A stretch of DNA of 64,000 bases from Methylomonas koyamae (lineage in GTDB: Bacteria; Pseudomonadota; Gammaproteobacteria; Methylococcales; Methylomonadaceae). The position numbers and the translations under genes are program-made. Shown piece by piece: positions 18,395 to 26,103 of the stretch; position 1 is the stretch's first letter, and every line of letters starts with the position of its first letter. The stretch lies in the NCBI RefSeq assembly GCF_019669905.1, contig NZ_AP019778.1, positions 124,001 through 188,000 of the forward strand, given 5' to 3'. The notes beneath the pieces were generated by a model. The model did not search any database and was not told where the DNA came from. It saw only the letters and a list, made by a program, of their open reading frames with translations.

Positions 18395-18477
18395 TGTCTC
18401 ATTAGCCTTATAGAGGCTAAGACAGTACCATATCAAAAATAACAAAACAACCCTATTGAGACAGATAAATTGTCTCA
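18395..18477. promoter_or_regulatory. Putative res site of outer transposon
   Basis: Two dyads lie just upstream of the resolvase start. One is TGTCTCATTAGCC/GGCTAAGACA (18395-18407 with 18415-18424). The other is TGAGACA/TGTCTCA (18457-18463 with 18471-18477). Shared TGTCT half sites suggest resolvase binding. Confidence 0.55.
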
Positions 18478-18571
18478 TTGGATTGACGCATACGGGTATA
18501 CTCAAAAGAAACGATATTTTTCGCGCCCACGAAAAGTTCTGAAACAAGGCAAGTGGTGTTTTTCAAGGTAG

Positions 18572-18805
18572 TTGACGCGAGGGACTTTGGAGGCCATTGT
18601 CAACCCGCGTCCAGAATCGACGCCGGCACAGCCACAGGGACTGTACCTGGACAAAGGTTATGACTACGACGAAATGCGTGAGCTGATGGAGGCATTCGGT
18701 TATACGGCGCCTACCCGTCCCCATGGTAAGATGCTGACCCGCTGGGAAAAACGGGCCGCGTCTTATCTGGCCATGCTCCACCTGGCCAGTGGCATAATCA
18801 GTTGA
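18572..18805 (+). pseudogene. IS5-family transposase C-terminal relic
   Basis: The reading frame contains LYLDKGYDYDEMRELMEAFGY, then skips to MLTRWEKRAASYLAMLHLA. In IS5-family transposases these two motifs are separated by a longer segment with the catalytic Glu region, so an internal part is deleted. No N-terminal half is present. It lies in the IS graveyard between the transposition genes and the cargo of the outer element. Confidence 0.65.
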
Positions 18806-18911
18806 TAAGCAAAAGGTCTATTGGGACAGTTAATCCATACCGGTGCTTAGTAAGATTACCACAAACTGTTCTTTAATTAGCTATGAGAAACTGGGTCAAT
18901 GCGGAATCAAA

Positions 18912-19110
18912 TCAGGCCTCTTTCGCGCTATCAATTTTTGTTAAAGCGGTTTTAACTTGCTGACGAAACCAATTATTAGGATGGTTGATAAACTGTTCGA
19001 TGTCGCTTCTGGCCTCCACCGCTTTGAGTTTTCCGAGCCCTATCACAGCTGCCACTGCGATATCACTATCACTAAGACATTTCCTTAGAAAAGGAATCGC
19101 ATTTTTACCC
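18912..19110 (-). pseudogene. HEAT-repeat protein fragment
   Basis: The minus-strand frame ends with AIPFLRKCLSDSDIAVAAVI and GLGKLKAVEARSDIEQFINH, typical HEAT/PBS-lyase repeat units. Upstream of about 19110 the frame becomes the antisense of a transposase relic, so only about 65 residues are genuine. The parent gene was truncated by IS insertion, and no function can be inferred. Confidence 0.55.
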
Positions 19111-19502
19111 TGTATTCCTGCCTGGAACAGGCGGAAATTCTGTGCGGCGTCAAAGTCGAGGAAGCCTTTGAGGATCTGGGTTATCGCGGCGTTGAGATCC
19201 CCGCCGTCAGGCTTTACAAAGCCCGGCAAAAGCGCGGCCTGAACACGCGCCGATTGAAGCGAGCCTTGAAACGACGCAATGCCATCGAACCGATTATCGG
19301 CCACCTGAAAAACGACGGGCTTCTGCGCCGTAACCACCTCAAAGGCATGTTGGGCGATGCCATGCATGCCATTTTGTGCGGCGCCGGCCATAACATCCGC
19401 TTGATTCTCAGGCAGCTGAGAATTTTTTGGCCTGAATTTTGGCAAGCTCTCCATCGCTTCTGGGCGCTCTCACCGCGTGGGCTTGTTTTACTTCCAGCAT
19501 GA
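19111..19502 (+). pseudogene. IS5-type transposase C-terminal fragment
   Basis: Plus-strand translation gives a transposase tail with RRNAIEPIIGHLKNDGLLRR, NHLKGMLGDAMHAILCGAGH and NIRLILRQLRIFW, characteristic of the C-terminus of IS5-like transposases including the catalytic Glu region (AIEPIIGHLK). The N-terminal half is missing. It abuts the HEAT fragment on the opposite strand. Confidence 0.65.
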
Positions 19503-19564
19503 CGACCCTTGTTTTAAAGTTCAGGCTTTTTCAGGGCCAACTAAATACAATTAACGTTCCATTG

Positions 19565-20875
19565 CTATTCCATCCTTGATTCGTATAAGCCGATTAATAT
19601 CGGTAAGAACCTTTCTGAAATAATTATCCCTGTAAGCCCCGCAACGGCTACAAAAAACATAGAAGCGACTAATTTTCTAATCAAAGAACCATTTCTGGTT
19701 TGAAGAACAAATGAAAAACTAAAAGCAATGCTTGCAAACGAAGCCAATATCGAAGCCTTACTTGCGAGCGCTGCCGAAATGCTTCCGTGCGACGCAAGAT
19801 TGGCTGAAGCGGCCACGGAACTGGCGCTCGACACTAATCCGCCAATAATGCTAACGGTATAAAATCCAGTTTCTCCAAAAATGTTTTGGGATAGTGTTCC
19901 AAATATGTGAATGACTAGAAATACAAAACCGTATTTCAAGGCAGTCCATAAAGAAAACGGTAAACCCAGTGTTAATTGTATGGGCTCGTTTTCGACGATG
20001 ACTCTACCACTACGATGGCTGATCAAAACCAAAACGGCGCTTGTAAAAAACATCAATACAAACGCCAGCCAACTATTTAATAAAACATTTGGTGCCAAGA
20101 TGAGCAAGAGCATCGCATTACGCGCTAACATCGCCGTTGTTGCCAATAATATGCTTCTATAAGCATAGTCGACCAACCTATCGTTATATTTAATGCGGCT
20201 GGTAAGCTCAATGACAGTAAAATTACTATTTACTAATCCTCCTAAAAAACCAGAAATTTCCGTGCCTCGCGCACCATAAATCTTTAAAAGAACATAGTTT
20301 GTAAAACCTATGCTTGAAATTAATATAACTGTAACCCATGTCGCTCTTGGATCGATCAATTTCCAGGGACCAATTGAACCGGGTGGCAATGCTGGATAAA
20401 TTACGATAGCCAGAATCGCCAAAAGTAGTGCGGAACGCAGTTCGCTTTCCGTTAATCCGACCGAAAAACCGCTTAGAGGTTCTTTCAAAGCCAAAAGTGC
20501 GGTGACTATAACCATAACTGCCGCAGGAGAAATGGTATGCCCTTGCCCGCATAGAATACCAGCGAAACAGGTGATCAACATGGCGGCCGAAGTTGTTAAC
20601 TCGATAGTTTGTTTAGTATGTAACAATTGGATGTTTAGAGTATAAGTCAGTAGCCCGACCAGAAAAAGGCTCAATAAGGCAAAGTTTTCCCCCATTGCGC
20701 CGCCTATTCCTCCGAGTAGCGCAATAAGTCCGAATGTTCTTAGACCGGCTTCTTTATCGCGCCTTTCTCGTTCAAGCCCGATTAGCAAACCCAACACCAG
20801 ACTCAGCGACAAACGAATTAAAGTTTCACCGTAAGGCCAAATAATGGTAGGCAATAAAACTGATTGATCCTGCAT
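19565..20875 (-). CDS. DUF4010 / MgtC-SapB-type membrane protein
   Basis: 436 residues with about 12 hydrophobic segments. The N-terminus carries the MgtC/SapB-like signature LGLLIGLERERRDKEAGLRTF, followed by a DUF4010 domain (SALLLAILAIVIYPALPPG and the later SIIGGLVSSASSVAASANLA). It is an inner-membrane protein of unknown transport or stress function. It is transcribed away from the two-component genes and separated from them by 227 bases. Codon use is more AT-rich than its neighbours, suggesting separate acquisition. Confidence 0.8.
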   Translation of the reverse strand: MQDQSVLLPTIIWPYGETLIRLSLSLVLGLLIGLERERRDKEAGLRTFGLIALLGGIGGAMGENFALLSLFLVGLLTYTLNIQLLHTKQTIELTTSAAMLITCFAGILCGQGHTISPAAVMVIVTALLALKEPLSGFSVGLTESELRSALLLAILAIVIYPALPPGSIGPWKLIDPRATWVTVILISSIGFTNYVLLKIYGARGTEISGFLGGLVNSNFTVIELTSRIKYNDRLVDYAYRSILLATTAMLARNAMLLLILAPNVLLNSWLAFVLMFFTSAVLVLISHRSGRVIVENEPIQLTLGLPFSLWTALKYGFVFLVIHIFGTLSQNIFGETGFYTVSIIGGLVSSASSVAASANLASHGSISAALASKASILASFASIAFSFSFVLQTRNGSLIRKLVASMFFVAVAGLTGIIISERFLPILIGLYESRME

Positions 20876-21102
20876 TTTATTTTAAATAAATAAACATTTA
20901 TCGTTGCCGTTACATTCGGTAAATAAAATATGTTTATCTTGCGACGCGCAAGTTTAACGATCCAGAATACACTGCCGAACGCCTCGGGAAAATAAAGTTG
21001 TTAATGGCGATGTAAAAAGTTAACAATAATTACGCGATCGTTTTTAACGATTAACTCTTGAACCGAGCTTTCAAAACCAGTTTAACTTTCCTTCAATAGA
21101 TT
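20876..21102. promoter_or_regulatory. Divergent intergenic region with repeated TTAAC boxes
   Basis: This AT-rich 227-base spacer lies between the DUF4010 gene and the response regulator. TTTAACGAT, GTTAAC, TTTTTAACGATTAACTC and GTTTAAC-TTTCC recur, and may be OmpR-family half sites for autoregulation. This is a visual assignment only. Confidence 0.3.
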
Positions 21103-21762
21103 ATGCGTATCCTGCTTGCCGAAGACGATACGTCTTTAGGCGCCACCTTGCAATCCTGGCTGCAACTCGACGGCTATGCGGTCGATTGGGTTAAACGCGG
21201 CGACCATGCCGAGACGGCATTGCGCGCACAATCTTACCAATGCCTATTACTCGATCGTGGCTTGCCAGCATTGAGCGGCGACCGCTTACTATCCGCTTTG
21301 CGGGCCAGCGGCAACGACATGCCGGTATTGTTAATTACCGCCCGCGACGCCTTGTCGGACCGCATTGCGGGTCTCGATCTCGGTGCCGACGATTATCTGG
21401 TGAAACCTTTCGATTTGGAAGAATTATCGGCGCGCATTCGCGCTGCTATTCGGCGCGGCTCCGGGCAGGCTGCCGGCGTGCTGCGCCACGGCGGCATCAC
21501 GCTTGACCCGGCCGGCAAGCATGTTACCCAAAACGGGGCAACCGTCGCGTTAACCGCACGAGAATTCGCCATCCTTCATGCCTTAATGCTGCACGGCGGC
21601 CGGCCGGTCGGTCGCGATAGGCTCGAAGATGCTCTATATGGCTGGGGCGAGGAAGTGGAAAGTAATACAGTCGAAGTACACATTTACCACCTGCGCAAAA
21701 AGCTCGGGCACGGCCTGATTCGCACGATGCGCGGCTTGGGTTATGTGCTGGAATCGCCATGA
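21103..21762 (+). CDS. OmpR-family response regulator (QseB/PmrA-like)
   Basis: 219 residues. The receiver domain begins RILLAEDDTSLG with the acidic pocket; the phospho-acceptor Asp is in CLLLDRGLPALSG (about residue 51), and the conserved Lys is in GADDYLVKPFDLEEL. The C-terminal winged helix contains SNTVEVHIYHLRKKLG and RTMRGLGYVLE. It overlaps the sensor kinase by four bases. The neighbourhood (regulator, sensor, then a YgiW-like BOF protein) mirrors the ygiW-qseBC locus of enterics. The signal is unknown. Confidence 0.9.
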   Translation: MRILLAEDDTSLGATLQSWLQLDGYAVDWVKRGDHAETALRAQSYQCLLLDRGLPALSGDRLLSALRASGNDMPVLLITARDALSDRIAGLDLGADDYLVKPFDLEELSARIRAAIRRGSGQAAGVLRHGGITLDPAGKHVTQNGATVALTAREFAILHALMLHGGRPVGRDRLEDALYGWGEEVESNTVEVHIYHLRKKLGHGLIRTMRGLGYVLESP

Positions 21763-23168
21763 CGGGTTGGTTTCTGCAATGGCTGCGCGGCAAGGCCGGC
21801 CGCGTTTCCCATCCGCCCTATTCGCTAAGAAGGCGATTGTTGGTTTCGGTGCTGGGGGCCAGCGCGCTGTTATGGTCGGTCAGTTTGGCGATCATGGTCA
21901 ATATTGCCTGGGACGAAACCAACGATGTGTTCGACGACGGCCTGGAGGACGCCGCTCAATTGATTCGCGCGGCTGGCGCCGATGTGTCCGGGCCGGCAGT
22001 GGCGAATACCGGCCCGATAGACCGCGATCGCCGCCATGCCGGCATTTATTACCAACTCGTCGCCGACAACCGTGTATTGCGCCGTACCGGACCGACCCCC
22101 GATGAACCGTTCGTGACCGATTTCGATCGGCACAAAGGATTCCGAACAGCATGGGTCGGCATCGTGCCGTGGCGGGTATTCGTCTTGCGTGACGAAGATG
22201 GCGGCGCTGAAGTCCAGGTCGGCCAGCCGCTGCAAGCACGCACCGAAATTCTCGAAGAATTGGCGGACGATCTGATTTGGCCGGCCATGACGTTACTGGC
22301 ATTACTCGGTGCGGTTATCTGGCTGGCGATCAGCCGGTTGATCGGACCGATCGAACAAACGGCGCTGACCATCGCCGGCAAAACCCCGGAAGATTTGACG
22401 CCGGTGGCGGTTATTGAGCAACCGGTAGAATTGCAACCGATCGTCAATGCGCTCAATACCGTGTTAGGCCGTTTGGACCATGCGCTGCAAGCCGAACGCC
22501 GCTTCACCGCGGACGCCGCGCACGAATTGCGCACACCGTTGTCCGCGCTGCGGATGAAGATCCAGTTGCTGGAACGGCAGCATCCCGAGCATCGGCCGTC
22601 GTTACGCCAGCTCTACCACGACACCGACCGCTGCACCGCGCTGATCGAAAATCTGCTGACCCTGGCCCGTTTCGATGCCGCCCAGGCGGCGACAGTGCCG
22701 CGCGAATCCGTGGCGTTGCCGGATTTGCTCGACGAACTGCGCCGCTATCATCTACCTCAAGCCGAAACCGGACAGATCGAGTTGGCCGTGGAGTGTAGTG
22801 TGGCGACATTGGTCGGTAATGCGGATTTGTTGCGTATCGCGCTGCGCAATTTGCTCGACAACGCGCTGCGTTACTGCCCGCCGGGCTGCCGGGTGCGTAT
22901 CGAGGCGCGGTCCATTGCCGCCGGGATACGCCTGACGGTACGCGACGACGGTCCGGGGGTCGAAGCATCCCAGCGCAGCCAGCTGGCCGGACGTTTTTTT
23001 CGAGTGCTCGGCAGCGACCGGAGCGGAAGCGGCCTGGGGCTGTCCATCGTTGAGCGCATTGCCGCGCTGCACGGCGCCACGCTGTATTTCGAGACCGGCC
23101 TCAATCAACGCGGCTTGAGCGCGGTGCTGGACTTTCCCAGCCCCGGGCAGGAAAGAAACGCCGTTTAG
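21759..23168 (+). CDS. Sensor histidine kinase (QseC-like)
   Basis: 469 residues. TM1 is near residues 28-48 (LLVSVLGASALLWSVSLAI), then a periplasmic sensor loop, TM2 near 170-190 and a HAMP-like linker. The H-box FTADAAHELRTPLSAL has the phosphorylated His near residue 254. The N-box LLDNALRY, G1 DDGPGV and G2 GSGLGLSIV complete an intact kinase core. The ATGA overlap with the regulator ensures paired expression. Placement on the transposon suggests environmental stress or metal sensing, which is inference. Confidence 0.9.
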   Translation: MTGWFLQWLRGKAGRVSHPPYSLRRRLLVSVLGASALLWSVSLAIMVNIAWDETNDVFDDGLEDAAQLIRAAGADVSGPAVANTGPIDRDRRHAGIYYQLVADNRVLRRTGPTPDEPFVTDFDRHKGFRTAWVGIVPWRVFVLRDEDGGAEVQVGQPLQARTEILEELADDLIWPAMTLLALLGAVIWLAISRLIGPIEQTALTIAGKTPEDLTPVAVIEQPVELQPIVNALNTVLGRLDHALQAERRFTADAAHELRTPLSALRMKIQLLERQHPEHRPSLRQLYHDTDRCTALIENLLTLARFDAAQAATVPRESVALPDLLDELRRYHLPQAETGQIELAVECSVATLVGNADLLRIALRNLLDNALRYCPPGCRVRIEARSIAAGIRLTVRDDGPGVEASQRSQLAGRFFRVLGSDRSGSGLGLSIVERIAALHGATLYFETGLNQRGLSAVLDFPSPGQERNAV

Positions 23169-23278
23169 CTTCATATTCGCTTCATCGCCGCGTGGTCAAA
23201 TGGTTGCCACGATCCCGGTGCCTGCCGACGCGGGTACGGGACGTGCCTTTCATTTATCGATTATTTGGAGAAGCCGCC

Positions 23279-23626
23279 ATGAAACGCTTATCGACCTTGA
23301 TTATTCTCGTTTTCGTTGCCCACACCGCACAGGCGGAATACGCCGGCCCAAGCAACGTGCCGGCCATGACCGTCAAGCAATTGCTGGATACCGGCACTGA
23401 CGACCAATACGCGACCTTACACGGCCGATTGGTATCGCACGACGGCGGTAAACATTACACCTTCGCGGACGACAGCGGTAAATTGCGCGTGGAAATCGAG
23501 CCGCAACTGTTGCCGGCCGGCCAAACCATTGACGCCAAAACCCGAGTAGAAATCAGCGGCGAGTTCGACAAAGACTTCGGCGAGGCGGAAGAATTGGAGG
23601 TCAAACAGATCAAAGTGTTGCCTTGA
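23279..23626 (+). CDS. Periplasmic BOF-domain (YgiW/YdeI) protein
   Basis: 115 residues from ATG 23279, preceded by a GGAG motif; the upstream extension to 23192 lacks a signal peptide start. The N-terminus is a signal peptide (STLIILVFVAHTAQAEY). The mature part is a bacterial OB-fold: VKQLLDTGTDDQYATLHGRL, HYTFADDSGKLRVEI and VEISGEFDKDFGEAEELEV. YgiW-type proteins are periplasmic stress-tolerance factors often beside qseBC. The same neighbourhood here supports the assignment. Confidence 0.85.
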   Translation: MKRLSTLIILVFVAHTAQAEYAGPSNVPAMTVKQLLDTGTDDQYATLHGRLVSHDGGKHYTFADDSGKLRVEIEPQLLPAGQTIDAKTRVEISGEFDKDFGEAEELEVKQIKVLP

Positions 23627-23688
23627 TTTACCCAGGGGACGGCCGGTTTCGCTCCGTCTTCATTAATGAACTTTGCAAAACAATACGG

Positions 23689-24456
23689 ATGCCAACAATG
23701 TCCGCAATCGTCAGCAAAGCGCTAAACAATCTTCGTTCCCACAGATTGTCGGCCAGATCAGCCTGGCTCGTCCTGCTGGCGGGATGTCTGTTGGGAACGA
23801 CGGCGCAAGCCGGTTCCGTGGAAAACATGGCGGGTAACTGGAGTTCGCTTACTCTCTCGGGCAGTCTCCGCGCTATCTCGCCCAAGTTTCATCAATTCCG
23901 CTGGATCCTGATCAATCAGACTCGCCTGCGGGACGACAACCCCGCTGCCTGGCGCCTCAACGAAGACCAGTTCTACGCGCAAATGGGCTTTACCGTTAAT
24001 TCATACGCCAGCGTCTGGCTGGGCTACGTCCACGATTGGCATCATTCTCTCGGCAAAACAGCCTACCACGAAAGCCGGACCTACCAGGACCTGCTGTTCG
24101 ACGTTCCGATTACGCCTTTCAAGGCCAAAATCCGCACCCGACTGGAACAGCGGGTCAACCAAACCACGGGCAACATGGGTATCCGCCTGCGACAAATGGC
24201 CACGCTCCAGTTTCCCCTGGTCTTCATCGATCCAAAACTGTCTTTGTACGCGAGCGACGAGGTGCTTTGCCACCTGAACGCCAATAGCTTCGGGGCTACC
24301 GGGTTCAGTGAAAACCGCGCAATGGCGGGATTTAGCTTCCAATTCAATCGCCGGCTCGGCGTGGACCTTGGGTATCTCGGGCAAACCATTCAGGAAGCCG
24401 GCGGCGACATAGTCCTCACGCATAATGTGAACGCCAACCTGAGTTACCGGTTTTAA
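23689..24456 (+). CDS. DUF2490-type outer membrane protein
   Basis: 255 residues from ATG 23689 (ATG 23698 also possible), with a signal peptide ending GCLLGTTAQA. The body has alternating beta strands ending in aromatic residues (FRWILINQTRLRDD, RIRTRLEQRVN-like) and a terminal NVNANLSYRF, whose last Phe is the usual OMP assembly signal. WLGYVHDWHHS-type motifs match DUF2490 beta-barrels. The function is unknown. It follows the YgiW-like gene by 62 bases and is probably cotranscribed. Confidence 0.72.
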   Translation: MPTMSAIVSKALNNLRSHRLSARSAWLVLLAGCLLGTTAQAGSVENMAGNWSSLTLSGSLRAISPKFHQFRWILINQTRLRDDNPAAWRLNEDQFYAQMGFTVNSYASVWLGYVHDWHHSLGKTAYHESRTYQDLLFDVPITPFKAKIRTRLEQRVNQTTGNMGIRLRQMATLQFPLVFIDPKLSLYASDEVLCHLNANSFGATGFSENRAMAGFSFQFNRRLGVDLGYLGQTIQEAGGDIVLTHNVNANLSYRF

Positions 24457-24494
24457 TGCCATAACATTCAAATGGCCACAATAACCGGCTTGTC

Positions 24495-25493
24495 ATGAAA
24501 GGCTACCGATTTTCGGGCCCTTGTACTTTGGCCGTTGCGATCGTTTTGGCTTCCGGATGCGCTAGTCAAGCACCCAAATCGACCGGTGAAGCACCGGTCG
24601 CCAACGCTGTGGAACGCAAATGCGGTCCTGCATCAGTGTTTAAAGAACTAAATTCCAGTTCGGAACGGTACGATGAAGAAAATACGGCGCTACTCATTTC
24701 GGAACTCTCTGCGTTATCTCCCGCAATGTTGGATATCGCCAATATCATAGGCGTTACAAAGTCATTTGAAGGACTTCATTTGCGAGATGTAAGGAATCCG
24801 CAACCTGAATCAGACAAGCGCATACAACAGTTGCAAGTTAGAGAACAGCTAACCATTCGGATATTGCAGGCCTTGCTAGCCGTAAAGAGCGCTGCAGCGG
24901 AAGCCGACTGCGAAGAAGAACGAGCTGCAGATGTCGCTGATCGTCTTCAAGACAGTCAGGAGTTTCAGTCGACGCAGTTCACCGTACTTTCCCTTCTCGG
25001 CAGCGGTTTGGGCGGAGCATTATCCGGCGGACTGTCTCTCGGCGCACAAGCCACTTGGTCGGCAATCGCAGGCATTATCGCCGGTATTACCGAAGCAACA
25101 TTCGGCACTATGGCGCTATCGAATTCGTTAACCCTTGAGTTCAACCACGAACGCAATATATTGAAGGAAATTTGGGATGGCCCCAAGCAATCAAAATTAT
25201 TTCCACGGTCAGTGTGGCGGTTCTTGAATCGGCCGTTGCCGGACGATGTTTCCCATCGATCACTACGGGAGACATTGATTGCTCGTTGGCAGCGCGATGG
25301 GCGCCTCGGAGAGGCTAATTCAATAGCGGAGCAACACCGTATCGAACTGTTTTTCGGTGCCGGCGGTTTGTACACCGCAAACGAGCTACGGGACCGCGCC
25401 GCGATGTTAGACATGGTGGAATCAGATGTAAATCTAATGAGTCATGATCTGGAACATTTTCTGGATGAACTTTTATCTCATTCAGTTCTATAG
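24495..25493 (+). CDS. Lipoprotein of unknown function
   Basis: 332 residues. The signal peptide has lipobox VLASGCAS (lipidated Cys near residue 23). A helical acidic region contains several Cys and Glu (KCGPAS, AEADCEEERAAD). A glycine-rich hydrophobic hairpin GSGLGGALSGGLSLGAQATW...IAGIIAGITEATFGTMALS around residues 170-210 resembles a membrane-inserting segment. The C-terminus is helical. No family is recognised. It is the last cargo gene before the right transposon end, 38 bases after the OMP gene. Confidence 0.65.
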   Translation: MKGYRFSGPCTLAVAIVLASGCASQAPKSTGEAPVANAVERKCGPASVFKELNSSSERYDEENTALLISELSALSPAMLDIANIIGVTKSFEGLHLRDVRNPQPESDKRIQQLQVREQLTIRILQALLAVKSAAAEADCEEERAADVADRLQDSQEFQSTQFTVLSLLGSGLGGALSGGLSLGAQATWSAIAGIIAGITEATFGTMALSNSLTLEFNHERNILKEIWDGPKQSKLFPRSVWRFLNRPLPDDVSHRSLRETLIARWQRDGRLGEANSIAEQHRIELFFGAGGLYTANELRDRAAMLDMVESDVNLMSHDLEHFLDELLSHSVL

Positions 25494-25534
25494 CCTTGCG
25501 TTGACTGGAATTTGGTTTCTATCAAATTCGTAGG

Positions 25535-25637
25535 ATGATCAAGATGCTAAAATTCTACAATAACAGGGATTTGGAGACAGCGTGCGTAGCTGAAGCGGAT
25601 CTGCGAGGTCAACTTTTGGCGGCGGGTTTGCCGATTT
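25535..25637 (+). pseudogene. Remnant of a second TniB-type ATPase 3' end
   Basis: The plus-strand frame reads KFYNNRDLETACVAEADLRG and then QLLAAGLPI-stop. This aligns with the ATPase tail at the left end (SNNLDATRAAELRSQFLAAGLPI-stop) but is clearly diverged. The same order (ATPase stop, then complex repeats, then tip) follows, so this end comes from the ATPase-proximal end of a related transposon rather than from the distal end of the same one. Confidence 0.7.
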
Positions 25638-25816
25638 AAAGCTTGGTTTCATTTGCAGTTAGAGTGAGCTGGAGAATAGCAATTGCGAGCCCGAAGGGAT
25701 AAATGCAAGCTCAGTTGCAATTAATTCGAGCTTAGCGGAGTTTTCAGTTGCAGTTAATTCGAGCCGAAATCGGCGTTAAATGCGAGCCCGACCAATTTCA
25801 AACGCGAGCCGATACA
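25605..25816. repeat. Right complex end of outer transposon
   Basis: Inverted counterpart of 430-640. It keeps the same order of TCGCATTT-like and TGCAACTGA-like boxes and the tip TGTATCGG on the minus strand. The junction with vapC is at 25816/25817. Confidence 0.75.
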
Positions 25817-25817
25817 A

Positions 25818-26093
25818 TTAGCGGGTATCGATTCGCCAAGCTGCGCTTACAGTGCGATTACGCGCATGGAGTTGCTGAGTTTTCCTGATTTGACGGATGT
25901 GGAAGCGACGTTTATCAGGCAATTATTGGAACCGATGACCTATCTCGCTGTTAGTCAGATTATTGAGGAACGCACCATCGAATTTAGGCATTTGCATCGC
26001 GTCAAATTGCCTGACGCCATTATTGCTGCAACCGCGCAAACACACGATCTCCAGTTGTTGACACTGGACAAAAAACTAGCCGCCAAACTGTAA
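25818..26093 (+). pseudogene. vapC: VapC-type PIN-domain toxin, 5'-truncated
   Basis: The frame is continuous from the transposon junction: SAITRMELLSFPDL, then EERTIEFRHLHRVKLPDAII and AATAQTHDLQLLTLDKKL. These are the middle and C-terminal PIN motifs, including the conserved Glu of the ITRMELL box and the Asp of KLPDAI. The N-terminal DTN motif strand is missing, lost at the transposon junction, and no vapB precedes it. An internal ATG at 25866 exists but the product would lack the first catalytic acid. It ends 10 bases before hsdM, so it was probably part of the R-M operon as a guard or passenger. Confidence 0.8.
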
Positions 26094-26103
26094 AGTCACT
26101 TTT

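Larger units (their letters stand above)
430..25816. mobile_element. Outer Tn552/Tn5053-type transposon with nested Tn3-family element
   Basis: The element is bounded by the two inverted complex ends. It encodes a serine resolvase, a DDE transposase and an AAA+ ATPase on the minus strand, the same set as Tn552 (p480, p271, BinL) and TniA/TniB/TniR elements. Cargo between 18.5 and 25.5 kb includes a membrane protein, a two-component system and envelope proteins. The ATPase gene is split by the inner transposon 1219-15833. The bases flanking the two tips (CTACG at 425-429, ATTAG at 25817-25821) do not match, and the left flank is hsdR while the right flank is vapC. A deletion, or recombination between two related elements, probably formed the present outline. 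Confidence 0.6.

Noticed and set aside
425..25821. Target-site duplication of the outer transposon
   Set aside because: The five bases outside each tip are CTACG and ATTAG; nearby longer stretches do not match either.
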